NCBI GenBank assembly: GCA_028023455.1
Contig: JAQFVV010012418.1
Location: 10,049,279-10,113,278 of the forward strand
DNA: 64,000 nucleotides
From: Epiperipatus broadwayi
Lineage: Eukaryota; Onychophora; Udeonychophora; Euonychophora; Peripatidae
Direction: 5' to 3'
The notes under the pieces are model-generated. The model saw only the letters and a program-made list of their open reading frames with translations, ran no database searches and was not told where the DNA came from. The first letter of the stretch is position 1; every line of letters begins with the position of its first letter. This document shows, piece by piece, positions 46,852-60,440 of the stretch. Made by a program: the position numbers and the translations under genes.

Positions 46852-48965
46852 CTAACTTAGAATGCACTCTTCACCATTTTGAATTCTAAGAACTGCCCGA
46901 AACCACTGCTTCACATCCAAATGATAAGTGACATTAAATAATCCACATGTGATTGCAATATGATCATTCATTACAAAATTGTAATTTACATCAATAATTA
47001 AAAAATTAAAGAGCAAATTTTACACAACTATGCTTGATCAAATCACATGACTAAAATATACAAAATATAAAAATAAATATTGAAATATTAATAGCTTACA
47101 ATTTCTAAAATGCAAAATTAAAATACTTAAAGAGAAAAAGTGAATGAAGAAATTAATGAACACAAATATTAATTGAATAAAGAATAAGACATTAAAAAGT
47201 AAATAAAACATGTATTTGTGATTTCTGCATTTTTGACAATACTTTGTATCATCAATAACATCATTCCCCCCCCTCTGCATATTTCAGCAGAAACCATCAT
47301 CGTTAATCAAATTTTATTACAATATATGTCCATAATGTTGAATAAATGTAAAATTGATAAAACCAAGCTTATAATTTTGAAATACTAAGTTTATAAATTC
47401 TAAAATACGAATTTTAGTCCAATATAGGCCCATAACCACATGTTGAAATAATGAAAATGTTGAATAAATATAGAGACTACTTTCGAAGCATATTAATTTT
47501 ACAATTAATAATAAATTGCATTTTATCTTAACAAATAACTGAAAGAATAATTGACTAAAAAATTAATAAATCATTTTTTTTTCTTACCAAAGCGAGTACT
47601 GTTGTCTGCTCCATTTCTGACATGTTGTTACAAAAAAAAAAGATGGAGAGGAGAAAAAGTTAGGAGGAGAAAAAGTTAGCATAGTTCACTTGTAATCATA
47701 TGATTTGAAAATGTTTATAAAAGATCAATTTTTATCCAAAATCTTAAAAAGAAAAGTAACTTTTCTTAACTAGCCAAATTTCTTTTTAGTAACTTTTTGT
47801 AAGAGATATTTTGTAAGAGTAATTTAATCTCATAATATTCTGCAATATTATTGTGGCTTTAAAATCATTTATTTGTATCAAATTCAAGAGGTGTAAGGAT
47901 CTTATATGATCAAGTGTAGATCTGATATTCATATCAGAAGATTAAATGTGATCAATGCTATTTTTTCTTATCTCCATATTTTTTTTCTAACTACATGTAA
48001 CAAAGGAAGAATGCAACATCAGAGTTTCTTTCTGGTTAAAAAAATGCAATTAATTATAAAATTAATAAGCTTTATTTCTGTCAATTTCTCTTTTAGCTAT
48101 CATATTTTAGAAATGATAAGCTTTTAGTATTTCAAAATTATGAGGATGGTTCGATAAATTTAACATTATTTCAACATGTATTTATAGGCATATATTGTAA
48201 TAAAATTTGTATTTTAGAAGTTGTAAGCTTTTGGTATTTCGAAATTATAAGCTTGGATTTATTGAAATTCTGCATTTTTTGGATGATGCTTTGTATTGTC
48301 AAAAACATTCTTCCTCCTTTCTGTATACTTTGGTGCAAAGTACCATCATTATTGTAATAAAATTATTATTTCAGAAGTTATAAGTTTTTGGTATTTTGAA
48401 ATTATAAGCTTGGTTTGATCAATTTAAGGTTATTTAAACATGTAGTTATATGTATATATTGTAATAAAATTCATATTTTAAAAGTTAGGAGCTTTTAGTA
48501 ATTCAAAATTATAAGCTTAATTTGATCAATTTTATATTTATTCAATATGTGATTATAAAACTATATTATAATAAAATTCATATTTTAGAAGTTGTAGACT
48601 TTTAGTATTTTAAAATTATAAGCTTGGTTTAATCGGACTTCTGTATTTTTTGGATGATATTTCATGTCATCAAAAAAATATTTTCTGGCACACTTTGGTG
48701 CAAAGTGACATCATTATTATAATAAAATTCCTATTTAGGAAGTTATAAACCTTTAGTATTTTGAAATTATAAGCTTGGTTTGATCGGACCAATTTAAAAT
48801 GTTCTCTACACCATCTTGAATTCTAAGGTTCACCCAAACCACAACTGACACATTCAAGCAACACCATGTGGATTACTCAATGTCATTTATTACTTGGATG
48901 TGTCAGCAGTGGTTTTGGGTAGTTCTTAGATTTCAAAATGACAGAGAGTACAACTCTAAATTAGC
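46852..48965. repeat. Large foldback element with minisatellite arms
   Basis: The left end (ctaacttagaatgcactc, then ttttgaattctaagaactgc) is the inverted form of the right end at ~48900-48965, and the right end is itself palindromic (48795-48850 against 48890-48955). Inner arms 47200-47480 and 48200-48790 contain several copies of a unit with attataagcttggtttgatc and tattgtaataaaatt, in opposite orientation on the two sides. No transposase or other coding sequence is visible between ~47500 and 48150. It is probably a non-autonomous foldback transposon. Confidence 0.8.
48130..48790. repeat. Minisatellite-like tandem units in the right foldback arm
   Basis: Units of roughly 110-180 bp contain agaagttgtaagcttttagt, attataagcttggtttgatc and attgtaataaaatt-type blocks, about five times. 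Two units carry a variant block with ttttttggatgat and tttggtgcaaagt. Confidence 0.8.
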
Positions 48966-48976
48966 ATCTATTTTTC

Positions 48977-49358
48977 TTTAAAAAATTACCAATTTTACCA
49001 GTAATTCCCTTTATATATATATATGACAGAATAGTTTTTATTTTTGAAGTATCAAGATTTTTTTTCTTGTTATATAAAAAAGCCCTATTAATAATCCTGT
49101 GCTGGATAGTGATGAGAAGAAAAATGCTCAATTATTTTCAGTGGCAAAGATATTGTTAGATTAACCAGGAGATTTTCAAATGACAGCCATTTTCATCAAG
49201 ATATCTATGCTACTTAAAAATGCTTCTTCATAATGGTTTTGATCACAACATTATTAATAGGACTTTTTATATAATAAAAAAGATTTTGATACTTCAAAAA
49301 TTAAGACTGTTCCCCATATATAAAGGGAGCAACTGATAAAATTGGTAATGTTTTAAAA
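48977..49358. repeat. Small foldback element (~380 bp)
   Basis: Arms pair from ttaaaaaattaccaatttta (left) to its complement near 49330-49358, through tttttgaagtatcaagat, to cctattaataat, and weakly into the centre, leaving a short loop. It abuts the larger foldback element. No coding potential. Confidence 0.85.
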
Positions 49359-49559
49359 AAAATAATATCCACACAATTCATACTACATTTAAAAAAAATA
49401 ATAAAATATTTCCATGCTCTAAAGATAAAATTTCTCTGGAGTGTCATGGTTTATATAAAATTCCACATGGATTTTTAGAATTCAGTTTAAGATTTCAATT
49501 GTTTATGTGTTGTCAACAATTCTGATAATAAGTTAAGCCAACTTTATATCATTTCTTTA

Positions 49560-50480
49560 TTTTTCAATGATCTGAATAATATCCACATGTTCTCTTATTC
49601 ACAAATTTCACTTTCAATCTATTTTTGCTCCCAAGATGCATTTGTTTTTACAGTCTCTCTATAGCTCTTCTTATAATTGTCCAAGTCTCAGATTCATATA
49701 TAAGAATACAACCACTAAAATACATTCTTTTCAAACATATAAGAATGTTTCCTTTTAATATTAGCTATTCCATAACATGTACTTTATTTAATTTAATTAT
49801 AATATTAATTCTATGTATTATATATCCACTTGTATTAATAATCTTACCAAGTTATTTGCAGTTTTTAAGTTTCTCTAAGTCATGATTATCAATTTTGTTT
49901 TCTTTTGGAAAAATCCATTGAACACTACTTGAGACTTTTTAAGCATTTACCTTTAGACTTTGTTTTTTTAATGTGATAACTTTTGCATCGTTTATTAAAC
50001 TCCAATGTATATAATTTTGAAAAAAAAAACAACAACAAGCACATCATAAAATTTAGATAGCATAAATAAGACCCATGTATTTTTATTTCTTTACCTTTCC
50101 ATTCTAATCCTCAAAGCAATTCTTGGTATAACTGTTGTAAAATTTTTTGAAAATATCGAATCATATAATTTGTTAATTATTTTACTGTCATCATGAAATG
50201 TAATCACTGCTTCTCACATTTGATAATATTTTGTGTCTATATTTTGATGTTTCAAAACTTTATTAATAAATGTTTATAAAAGCAAATTATTTCTCATAAT
50301 GTTCAAGTCCAAAGCTTATATGATATCTAATAATTATTGACCCCCTTTATAAGTCCTCTTAATAATCAAAGTGCTTTTAAATTCAATTTTTTTTAGTAGT
50401 TCTTCATAGTAGTCTAATTATAATTATATTGGTAAATACCTTGAAGAGAAAACATAATTCTATTGAAACAGTTAGATCTA
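49560..50480 (-). pseudogene. RTE-like relic: reverse transcriptase and C-terminal part
   Basis: Minus-strand fragments in several frames resemble the RT of RTE-type non-LTR elements. An EKAF-like box is near 50270, followed by YQNIDTKYYQM-like and ITFHDDSKI. FSKNFTTVIPRIALRIRMEW, GKEIKIHGSYL lies near 50150-50060, where SPKLFT...LKWEGKGI is expected. KQSLKVNA, then KLKNCK-LGKIINTSG lies near 49950-49860, and YFSGCILIYESETWTI near 49700. The FADD active site is not recognisable. Stops and frameshifts are frequent. Confidence 0.6.
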
Positions 50481-50789
50481 AAGATCAACCTATTTCACTT
50501 ACTATAGTCATAGTAATATATTTATTTGTACGTTATTTTACTCGAAATTGTGTGTATTTCTTTAATTCCGAACTCTGAACTTGTGCTGTTGATAATTATA
50601 GAGTATGTGCCTGTATAAGAGCCTATTTCATTACAATATATATGCAAGTAATGGTAATATATACACACATATAGCCCTCAATTTCTTAAAACTGTGTAAA
50701 CCTAACAGTATGTGCAGCTAGGATTTACATATAGAATTATATTTCAACTTTGGTAAAAAAATCATTTATTTAAAATTTAGTCTTAATAT

Positions 50790-51110
50790 TCTTTTAAAAT
50801 TATTCCAAGTTTAGTCTTTATTAGAAGTACAGATAGTAAAGTTGTTTATGAGTTAATGTTTGTTCAAAATTATATTTTAGTTAAAGATTGACCAGATGGG
50901 CATTACTTAAAATTATTTCCAGTTTATTCTTTGTTAGGAGTGCCAACAGTAAAGTTGTTTACGAGTTAATACTTGCTCAAAATTATATTTTAGTCAAAGA
51001 TTGACAAGATTAGCATTTTCTTAAAATTATTTTAGAATTATGATTTTGTTTAAAATTGCAGACTGTGAAGTTGTTTACGAGTTTCAGCATTTGACCAAAA
51101 TAACATTTAA
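50790..51110. repeat. Degenerate tandem repeat, period ~115 bp, 3 copies
   Basis: aaagttgtttatgagttaat at 50838, aaagttgtttacgagttaat at 50952 and gaagttgtttacgagtttca near 51068, each followed by (t)caaaattatattttag and aaagattga. Confidence 0.8.
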
Positions 51111-53124
51111 CTTAATTAGACTTATAGCTAAAAAGTCAATTTAAAAATCAGTCAGTCATAAATCCTGACTTGATCATTTGGAGGGGCTCAGGGAGAATTT
51201 TTACTCATAGCTTTAGAGGTGGTAAAAGATAATTAAGAGCATGAGGTTCAAAGCAGTAAACAAGTAACGTAGTTAATGCAGGAAAGAAAGAGGGTGTGTG
51301 GAGTATAATTATAAAAACTTGCAGTTTTATTATTATAAAAATATTATTATAAAGAAAATATAGTACCGACACACATAACTCTTTTTTGGCCATGAACATC
51401 ACGGGGAGACTGAGTTTGAGTAATTTATAGAAACACTTTAAGTTGCTAAGATGAGAACCATCAGCTAGTGGGAGAGAGTTGCCGTTTATCCTCCACTAAA
51501 GCTATTCTACAAATGGTAATAACAGCAACCATCTTACACCCAAGAACCATCAACAGTCACCCTATAAGTATAAGACAGCCACATCAATAATAATAAAGCT
51601 GTTCCCAGTAAGCTACCCCAGCCGTAAGCAAACTGTATCTAATAAGCCACATTAAAATGGTGAAGCTGTATCTACTAAATGGCATCAGAAAGAAAAAACC
51701 CAGATTCACATCTTTCAATGGGGATTAGGAATCATGCTTGGAGAAGCCACCCATACATAAACTTCTATTCAAATCCCTCTCGAGAATTATGGTAAAGCAT
51801 GCTAAAAATACCATTTCATTCTTTAAAATAACTATCAAGCTAGTGCTCATTATGTCTCCTGTATAACTCTGCTAAGTAAATGTAAATCTGCTATGTCTCT
51901 TTAATTTAAGGTAGTCACTTTACCAAATCTTGCTTGATCATACACATACACATATATTTATTTTACTATGTAATGTTTAAACCCTAAAACTTTAGTGATA
52001 ACTGTAGTGCAATCTTATTTATTGTTTAGATGTTATTTTAAGCCATTCTTTATTATAGTTATGTTTGATTTATGCTAAAGTAATCAGAATGAAGTTTGGT
52101 GAATTATTAACTCTCAGAGAGATACTTATATGCTCTCATTGTGCTCATTTGCTATAAAGAAACAGACAAACTCCCTTCTGTACTTAATATTCTTCTGCCA
52201 TTGATAATATGGCTATCTATAACATGGCCTAATAAATAATTATAAAAGAGTGTTTATTTGCATTTAAGCAAGAGCGATTTTCTACAGTATATATGCAATT
52301 AATATTTAGATCATTAATAACTCCTAAAATATACTGTAAACCCCATAATTATATGTCTTAAGTGATACAGATAACTCTTAAGCCAGATTCTAAGTATTTC
52401 CCTATAATAGAATTATTATGTACTATTTCAGAACTGATCAATGGCAATAGCATGGCTAGATGCACTGTATTTTGTGTATTTGATAAATTAAAATAATTAT
52501 ATTAGATTTGCAGAGTTAACATGATGCTCATTAGCAAAATAATGCTTAACTTCTTGCTATATTCTCTCTCTATATGTGTGTCTGCATTGGGGTTGATTTA
52601 ATGTTAAACCATGCCAGTTAGTTTGGACAGCAAAGCCATTTTGTATTTGATATTTGAAATGGACTAAAGAGTCTCACCCTTGAAGTAGCTGTTTGATCCT
52701 CCAGACTAAAGAAATCTCCTTTTATTAGTATAGCAAGCAGTGCAGTACAAAAAATCGATTACTTGGTAATAAATCTTTATGAGTGCACTTTTGAGATGCA
52801 TTCCTTCTACTAGTATATTTGACACACCATAGAATCTGAAGTGGCACTGCTCCATCAGTTCCACCTGCCTTATTAAATAACCTCATCTTTCATCCAAGCC
52901 ATAATCTGAATAAACTTGATTAATTTATATCACAAATTAGTTGTAAACTTAATGCTAAGTTAAATACATCCCAGTTAGACTGATTGCTCTTGTTTTGCTA
53001 AGTTCTTGGCATATATCTTGGCATAGATTGCTGCATAAATTTGTATAATATTTATTCATCCCTACTTAATTAAAGGAAGAATGACCAATGTAAATGTTAA
53101 TTCCCCACTGTAATGTTTTGTTTT

Positions 53125-53340
53125 ATCACATATAAAGCTAAAATATTAATCCTATGTAAAATAACATTCACCTGCATGTGAATCCTTTATATACCTGGAT
53201 TTTATTGTTTGTTACTCTGTATCATAAATTTATATCAATTTCCTGTCATATAAAGCTAAGTTATTAATCTGTTATTAATATGTATCTTCACTTGCATGTG
53301 ACTGATTCCTGTACATTTTGTTTTATGAATTATAAATTTA
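53125..53340. repeat. Two-copy tandem repeat, period ~125 bp
   Basis: cacatataaagctaaaatattaat with cacctgcatgtga, then catataaagctaagttattaat with cacttgcatgtga, each followed by an ataaatttata segment. Confidence 0.75.
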
Positions 53341-53659
53341 TATATTAAATTTTCTAAAATATATCACCTCTCAGTCTTAATCCTTGCTTATAGTCTTTAT
53401 GAATTACTAGTTAAGTCATTTAGCATTAGTTAGTGGGGATAAGACTCATGCTCTACCGATTTGCTAGTACCGGAACATGATCAAAGAAGTATCGAGTGTA
53501 GCCTCAGGCAGGTCATTTGCTAGTGCAGAATTTGGAAGCATGGGTAAAAGAAGGCATGTATGATCAGATGTAGGGTGTTACCATCCCAACTTGGTCAGCC
53601 TGTTTCTTTTTTGTCCGGACTCTCAGTCTGTTGAGCAAATGTACAAACCTGACCATTAC

Positions 53660-54900
53660 ACTATAATTTCTAATATCTTCTTTGCCACTTTTTTAAATGT
53701 CAATATTATTATGCCATTTCTCCAGGTTTAATATTTGGAACATAATTTTGCCAAGAACTTTTTTTTGACACAACTTTCTTTAAGATATTATTTTCTGAAG
53801 TTTTTTTTTCTTCAAAACATTAATTGCATATCTTCTCTTTTGGTTCAATAAAAGTTTCACTTTTTTTTTTATTGCTAAAACATTTTTTCCCTCCAATATT
53901 ATAATATTGTTTTATGCTGTGAGGACTTATATTCTTTTCTATAGCTTTCATTACCAATTCACAGCTATATTTATATTTTGATTATAAATTCTAATTTAGT
54001 AGTGAATTACTGCTTTTTTAATACCAACTATCTTTGTTACATTTCTAATAATGATCCTCAATGTCTGTTAGTATTTAAAACATTTATCAAGTTTTAATTC
54101 AAATTTACTGGAGTATTTTTTGAAGGTTAGTAATATCAACTGTTAGTACTGCCTTTTAAAGAGTTTTTGTCTTTCTAGTGTTGAAGTAACACATATCTTA
54201 CATCCCATTAATTGATGATCACTTCCTGAATTGAATCTATTAAGAACCTTACAATCTTCAAATACATTTTTTTATTTGTCAAAATATAATTCAATTCTGT
54301 TGTACCTTCATTTGGATGCTTTGATGCACATTTCTCTATAGTATTTTTTTAAAAAAAGATTTCATAATATGTAGTTTTTTCTACAAAATTCCAGAAATTC
54401 ATGTTGTCTCTCATTTTTATTGTCATAAGTCAATTTACAGTATTTTTATTTTTAATTGTTCTAGCCTTAAAGCCTCTCATGACAATTTAAAAATATTGTT
54501 TGATGTGATTAAAATTACTTTATACATCTAGATTAAAAATTATCTACTTCTTCATCTCAAAGAGAATTTGACTATCTTCCATTAATTTGAATAACTAATC
54601 TTCTTATTCTAATATATATCATCAAACTCCACATTGTTTTTTCACTTTTTATTTGTACTAAATCCCATATACTTAAATTTTTAATATTTGTAACTTTGTA
54701 GTTAAGTACATGTCCACTTTTCAATTTAATTATCTCTTCATTTTTTTATTCTAACTTCACAAAGTCCAATAATGATTCACTTAATGTTAAACACTTTTTC
54801 ACCAAATCATGTAATTCTTCTTCAATTGAAAGTAAATATATAGTTATAGGTAGACAAATAAAAGATCACAATCAAATGCCAAACTGAGTTTGAAATCTAG
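53660..54900 (-). pseudogene. RTE-like relic: endonuclease region and linker
   Basis: Minus-strand reading near 54420-54150 gives NERQHEFLEFCRKNYI, then CASKHPNEGTTELNYILTNK, then VLNRFNSGSDHQLMGCKI and TLERQKLFK. The NEIDYI(L) and LNRFN-GSDH blocks are hallmarks of the apurinic endonuclease of RTE-type elements. Downstream in sense (to 53660) the text is lysine-rich and broken, as in the linker before RT. Homology above ~54500 is weak, so the 5' limit is approximate. With 49560-50480 it makes one relic in the right order. Confidence 0.65.
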
Positions 54901-55924
54901 AGATTCTTGGTATTTTTTTCTTTAGTCATTATCCATTTCTTAGCGGACAACTTTGCAACATCATGAAACTGTCTTAATTTAGTTTCATATCTTTTGAATA
55001 TAAATATATATAAAAAAAATCATTCATACCCACATTTATCCTACCTTTAAAAAAACTCAACTGAAGTTCAGTTAAGAGTTACCAGGTACTGAGAAGAAAA
55101 TCTATGAAGTTTCTTGACCTTAAATTAAAAAATAAAAAGCCATTAAAGTTATTGAGCTGGTGATGTTGTGTGTTAGTGAAGAGCTCATTCATGTTAAATT
55201 ACTATATGAATAATCATACAGTAATAACAACTGAAACAATAAGAACATTAATTATATTAATGGATTAATATATAGGGTATATGAGAACAGACTTTTACAC
55301 GACCCACCCTTCACTCTATCTCATAACACGGATATACTTGAACACATATATGTCGAAAAGATAAGAGAAATCGAAAGGTCTTTTTTCAATTAAATGCAAA
55401 TTTTTTTACGCAGCCAGAAAATTTGGAGATATAAAAATTAATATTTATCATATTTTTTAAAAAGTATAAATTGATACTTGGTTCGAAATAAGAAAGTGTT
55501 GAAATTTAAAACTAAAAAAAAATTAACTTCAAAAGATATTAATAAAATTTACAGAGAGTAAATAGTATTTTATCTGATAAGATTTTCTTTCAGGTAATGT
55601 TAAGGGACAATAAAAGAGATCAGAATCAAATTTCTTATCAATTAGTTACAAAATCTTCATTTCAAATTTAATTAAGTAAAATAGATTAAATTTCTGTGAC
55701 TTCATATATTTAATTACGAGTTTTATATATTAAAGTGCTTCGTAGGAAAAGGAAAAAATTTAATTTAATAGTTTGAAATAGTTTTATTATTCTTGTGACA
55801 AAAAAATTGTGTGAATTATAAAAGAATTGTCTGTTTTCGTTTTCTTCCATATAATAAACGAATATACTTATATGTGGAAACTATTTTCTTTATTCAAGCA
55901 ATATTTTTTATATATAATATAAAT
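54901..55924. other. Non-coding gap
   Basis: AT-rich. No gene or clear repeat recognised. Confidence 0.4.
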
Positions 55925-57197
55925 GTAAGTATAGAGGATTTGAACTCAGATTTTCAAGCACCCTTCAACTATTTACACTATCTCATACAACTGATACACA
56001 TGACCACATACATGTAGAAAAGATTAATAATCACCAATATACTTATTTCATGCTAAACCAGCACTCATCAGTTGGTCAAGACTATTATCTCTCACACATA
56101 TATATAATCAGTGCTCAGTTTACATTAAGATAGCAAATCTTCATACTCTAATGGACAGGCTTCAAGCCACTGCAACCTCCAACTTTTCAGCCATCCATAT
56201 CATTGAAAATCTGATGATGAAAACTCAAATCCCATGCTGATGCTAATATTATTGCCATGCCCATGTTGACTCGAAGTCACTCTGACCCCTCATGTATAGG
56301 ATAGTATCCATTAAATACATATAAGAGGGATGGACAGGATACAAGCTTGATATGTAAATATTTGAAAACCAGGCACTCTTCACAAACCTGGGAGCTTAAT
56401 TGTAAGTATAGAGGATTTGAACTCAGATTTTCAAGCACCCTTCAACTATTTACACTATCTCATACAACTGATACACATGACCACACACATTAGAAAAGAT
56501 TAATAATCACCAATATATGTATTTCATGCTAAACCAGCACTCATCAGTTGGTCCAGACTATTATCTCTCACACATATATATAATCAATGCTCAGTTTATA
56601 TTAATATAGCAAATCTTCATACTTTAATGGACAGGCTTCAATCCACTGCAACCTCCAACTTTTCAGCCATCCATATCATTGAAAATCTGATGATGAAAAC
56701 TCAAACCCCATGCTGATGCTAATATTATTGTATCCTGTCCATCCCTCTTATATGTATTTAATGGGTACTATCCTATACATGAGGGGCCAGAGTGACTTTG
56801 GGTCAACATGGGCATGGCAATAATATTAGCATCAGTATGGGATTTGAGTTTTCATCATCAGATTTTCAATGATATGGATGGCTGAAAAGTTGGAGGTTGC
56901 AGTGGATTGAAGCCTGTCCATTAAAGTATGAAGATTTGCTATCTTAATATAAACTGAGCATTGATTATATATATGTGTGAGAGATAATAGTCTGGACCAA
57001 CTGAAGAGTGCTGGTTTAGCATGAAATACATATATTAGTGATTATTAATCTTTTCTACATGTGTGTGGTCATGTGTATCAGTTGTATGAGATAGTGTGGA
57101 TAGTTGAAGGGTGCTTGAAAATCTGAGTTCAAATCCTCTATACTTACAATTAAGCTCCCAGGTTTGTGAAGAGTGCCTGATTTTCAAATATTTATAT
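55925..57197. repeat. Foldback/tandem repeat cluster, three ~0.33-0.48 kb units
   Basis: Unit 1 55925-56401 and unit 2 56402-56730 are direct copies beginning gtaagtatagaggatttgaa. Unit 3 56731-57147 is the same sequence inverted, followed by 57148-57197, which is the inverse of 56353-56401. Units 2 and 3 form a long hairpin with few mismatches. The same family hosts the E2 insertion at 8104-8192 and 18799-19745. No coding potential. Confidence 0.9.
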
Positions 57198-57559
57198 AAT
57201 ATAAATGCAAACTTGATCTGAATTGTTTATAATACTTTGTTATAAACACATACACTTATATATATCATTAATTAGTTAAAATGTATTAACTAATTACACA
57301 CTAAAAGAAAACGCTTATTACCAGACTTTTTAATATTAGCAAGTAGACTTTGACTGTTCTTCATTCTTCTTTTACACTCCTGTTTTTCTGGCCTAGCTAG
57401 GTGTTAGAAAACTCCTTACTCTGATTGCAATCATATTTTTTTTATTTTCTTTGTCAAAATTCAAAAACTGGTTCATATCATAGCAAATAGAAACACTGCC
57501 ATTACATCTCGAGACTTTTTGGTTTGGAATATACAATTACAGGACATTTTACTATGTAT

Positions 57560-58010
57560 ACTTTATTTTGGTTTAATTTTGTAATCTAAAAATGTGAGTC
57601 ATGTAATCTGTTTGATTTATTGCTTGATCTTTGATGTAATTATCAAATATGTTCACCTTGCAAATTTTGTTTATTATATCTTAATTATGGAATGATGTAT
57701 ATATGTTCCTAATGATGTTTCACCTTTTGTTATATCCTACATACTGAAACTCACCATTTTCATCATTTCTGTAACCCAACAATGTAAATAATGTAATCCT
57801 ATTGTATTTATTGATCAACCTTTGGTGAGGTTGTTCAAAACGTTCACCATACAATGTGTTTCACACTAATTGTGTTATTATAATTGTATATTTTCCTTTG
57901 TACATATTTCGAGTTTTTATATGTAACCTTATAAGCCATGGGGTGCTACATATATGTTCCCAATGGTGCTTCATATTTTGCATCCATTGTGTTATAATCT
58001 TTTACTGTGA
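57560..58010. repeat. Two-copy tandem repeat, period ~215-225 bp
   Basis: Copy 1 (~57580-57740) and copy 2 (~57770-57990) share taatctaaaaatgt/taacccaacaatgt, atgtaatc, gttcacc and acatatatgttcc(c/t)aatg. An AATAAA follows at 58012. Confidence 0.7.
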
Positions 58011-58372
58011 ATAAAGTTTACTTTTGAAATGGACTTATCTAAATGGTTGTGTATTATGAATGGGAGAGGGGAGTACTGATAATTTGAAATACATAATCTT
58101 CCAATAACTTTTTCATTCTTCTTCTATTACTTACTTATATTAATAAATCTTAATAAAATTTTGCTCTTTCTTATATTCTTCATAATGTTTTATTCACTTT
58201 AATTATTTAGTTTTAGCTAACTGTCTAGCGGCCTTCATAATTATAACAAATATTGGTTATATCAAAATAATGTTATTGCATGGTTGAATAAAAAAATAAT
58301 GTAATGTGATTGCAGTTTCTAGCTCTGAAAAAAGTATAAGATGATTAAATTGAATAAACATTGTGAAAAGTA

Positions 58373-58391
58373 ATATATATATATATATATA
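58373..58391. repeat. (TA)n microsatellite
   Basis: About 19 bp of TA alternation. Confidence 0.9.
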
Positions 58392-59165
58392 TTGTGAGAG
58401 AATGGGTTCAAACCCAGTCACAACTAATATTATTTAATCGGTAAACATATGTAAACATAGATATATATAATATTTAATTTTTTTTTTATTACATGGTGGT
58501 GGTTACAAATACACAAATGCAGAAGAGGGACTCTGTCATTTTGAAATGATATACGTGTGTGTGACAAATGTGTGTACGAATGGATTAAGTAGTGAAAAGA
58601 GAGAAATGAGATTTTGTTTCACGCTTAAAAAACTAAAGGTTTCCGGCAGAATGAGATTTCATTTTCTGTTATATACAATAGTAGCTACGACACAAGTTTT
58701 CACACGTCTAACAGATCCGGTTAGTCCACATTGAAAATCGGAAGTGAGATAAAAAAGAAGCTTCTAGAATAAATGGAGGGGGCTATAAAAGTGAGCCACC
58801 CAGAATGCATTTGGTCTTTTGTCCGGCAGAGCTACAACTGTGAACACCTAAAGAGTTTTAAATATTTAGCTTATATAATGGCGAATTCAAAAGAAATGTC
58901 AGGGTAAGAGAAAGCCACATCTGATTCAAACCCCTAGTTCCAACCTGCTGCAGCTGCCTCAAACAATAAAACCCTGATGCCTCGAAACAACAAATAATTC
59001 CCAACATGGAACCAAGATGAACCTTGTTGGCCAACAGACATGAAGATCTCCAACCTTTACCTGGAATTGCTTGATTTTACCTGTGGAACAGAACTCTTGA
59101 ATGAATAAAGAAATCTGCTTTTACTACTTCCCTGGGGAGAGTCAGGTAAAGAACTTAATTACTGA
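58392..59165 (+). promoter_or_regulatory. Promoter- or solo-LTR-like block
   Basis: A less AT-rich block with ggctataaaagtgagcc (TATA-like, ~58781), an ATG at 58879 starting MANSKEMSG directly before gggtaagag (donor-like), and aatgaataaagaaatctgct (polyadenylation-like, ~59102). The sequence starts with tgtgagagaatggg at ~58393 just after (TA)n. It could be a solo LTR, with TATA and AATAAA in one unit, or a host promoter with a short first exon. I found no partner copy in the window and no clear primer-binding site. Confidence 0.35.
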
Positions 59166-60036
<871 letters not shown>

Positions 60037-60316
60037 CTGAAGACAAGTCTGTTGTTTTTAATATTTTTTCCCATTTCTTAAATAGCAGTATATTGTTATT
60101 TATTTTATCTATAATTGTGAAAATACTTTCTTTATCTTTCTTCTATGTTTAAAATTTTTATAAAATTTATATTCCTAATATGATTTTTTCTACAGTATTG
60201 AATACATGTGCTCCTTGTTTATTTGAATGCATAATATTTAAATTAAGTTAAATTATTATTATTATTATATAAGCTACAGTATTTGCCTAAAGGTTAATGA
60301 TGGTTGTATATTAGAT

Positions 60317-60440
60317 GTGATAATATGTTGGACTATTTCCATCAAGTTGCTTGTATTTGAAAAGTTTAAATAAAGTTTAAACTTTTCTAAACATTCAATA
60401 TTTAATGGTAGATGATGGAAATAGTTCAATATATTATCAC
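60317..60440. repeat. Small foldback repeat (~124 bp)
   Basis: gtgataatatgttggactat at the left pairs with the complement ending in attatcac at 60440. The stem runs ~27 bp through atttccatca, with a second stem gaaaagttta/taaacttttc at the centre. Confidence 0.85.

Larger units (their letters stand above)
50481..53659. other. Non-coding DNA separating the two RTE-like relic halves
   Basis: RTE-type proteins would need only about 1 kb here, so roughly 2 kb is extra. It contains tandem repeats at 50790-51110 and 53125-53340 and less AT-rich blocks at 51430-51760 and 53420-53640. No protein recognised, and no flanking duplication identified. Confidence 0.45.

Noticed and set aside
51600-51700. 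aataataaagctg and tggcatcagaaag as LTR end plus methionine-tRNA primer-binding site
   Set aside because: The match to the initiator tRNA site is partial and plant-like, and no LTR pair or coding region accompanies it.
56200-56225. ctgatgatgaaaac as a hammerhead core
   Set aside because: There is no room for stem II between the CUGAUGA and GAAA boxes, and it occurs as plain repeat sequence in all units.
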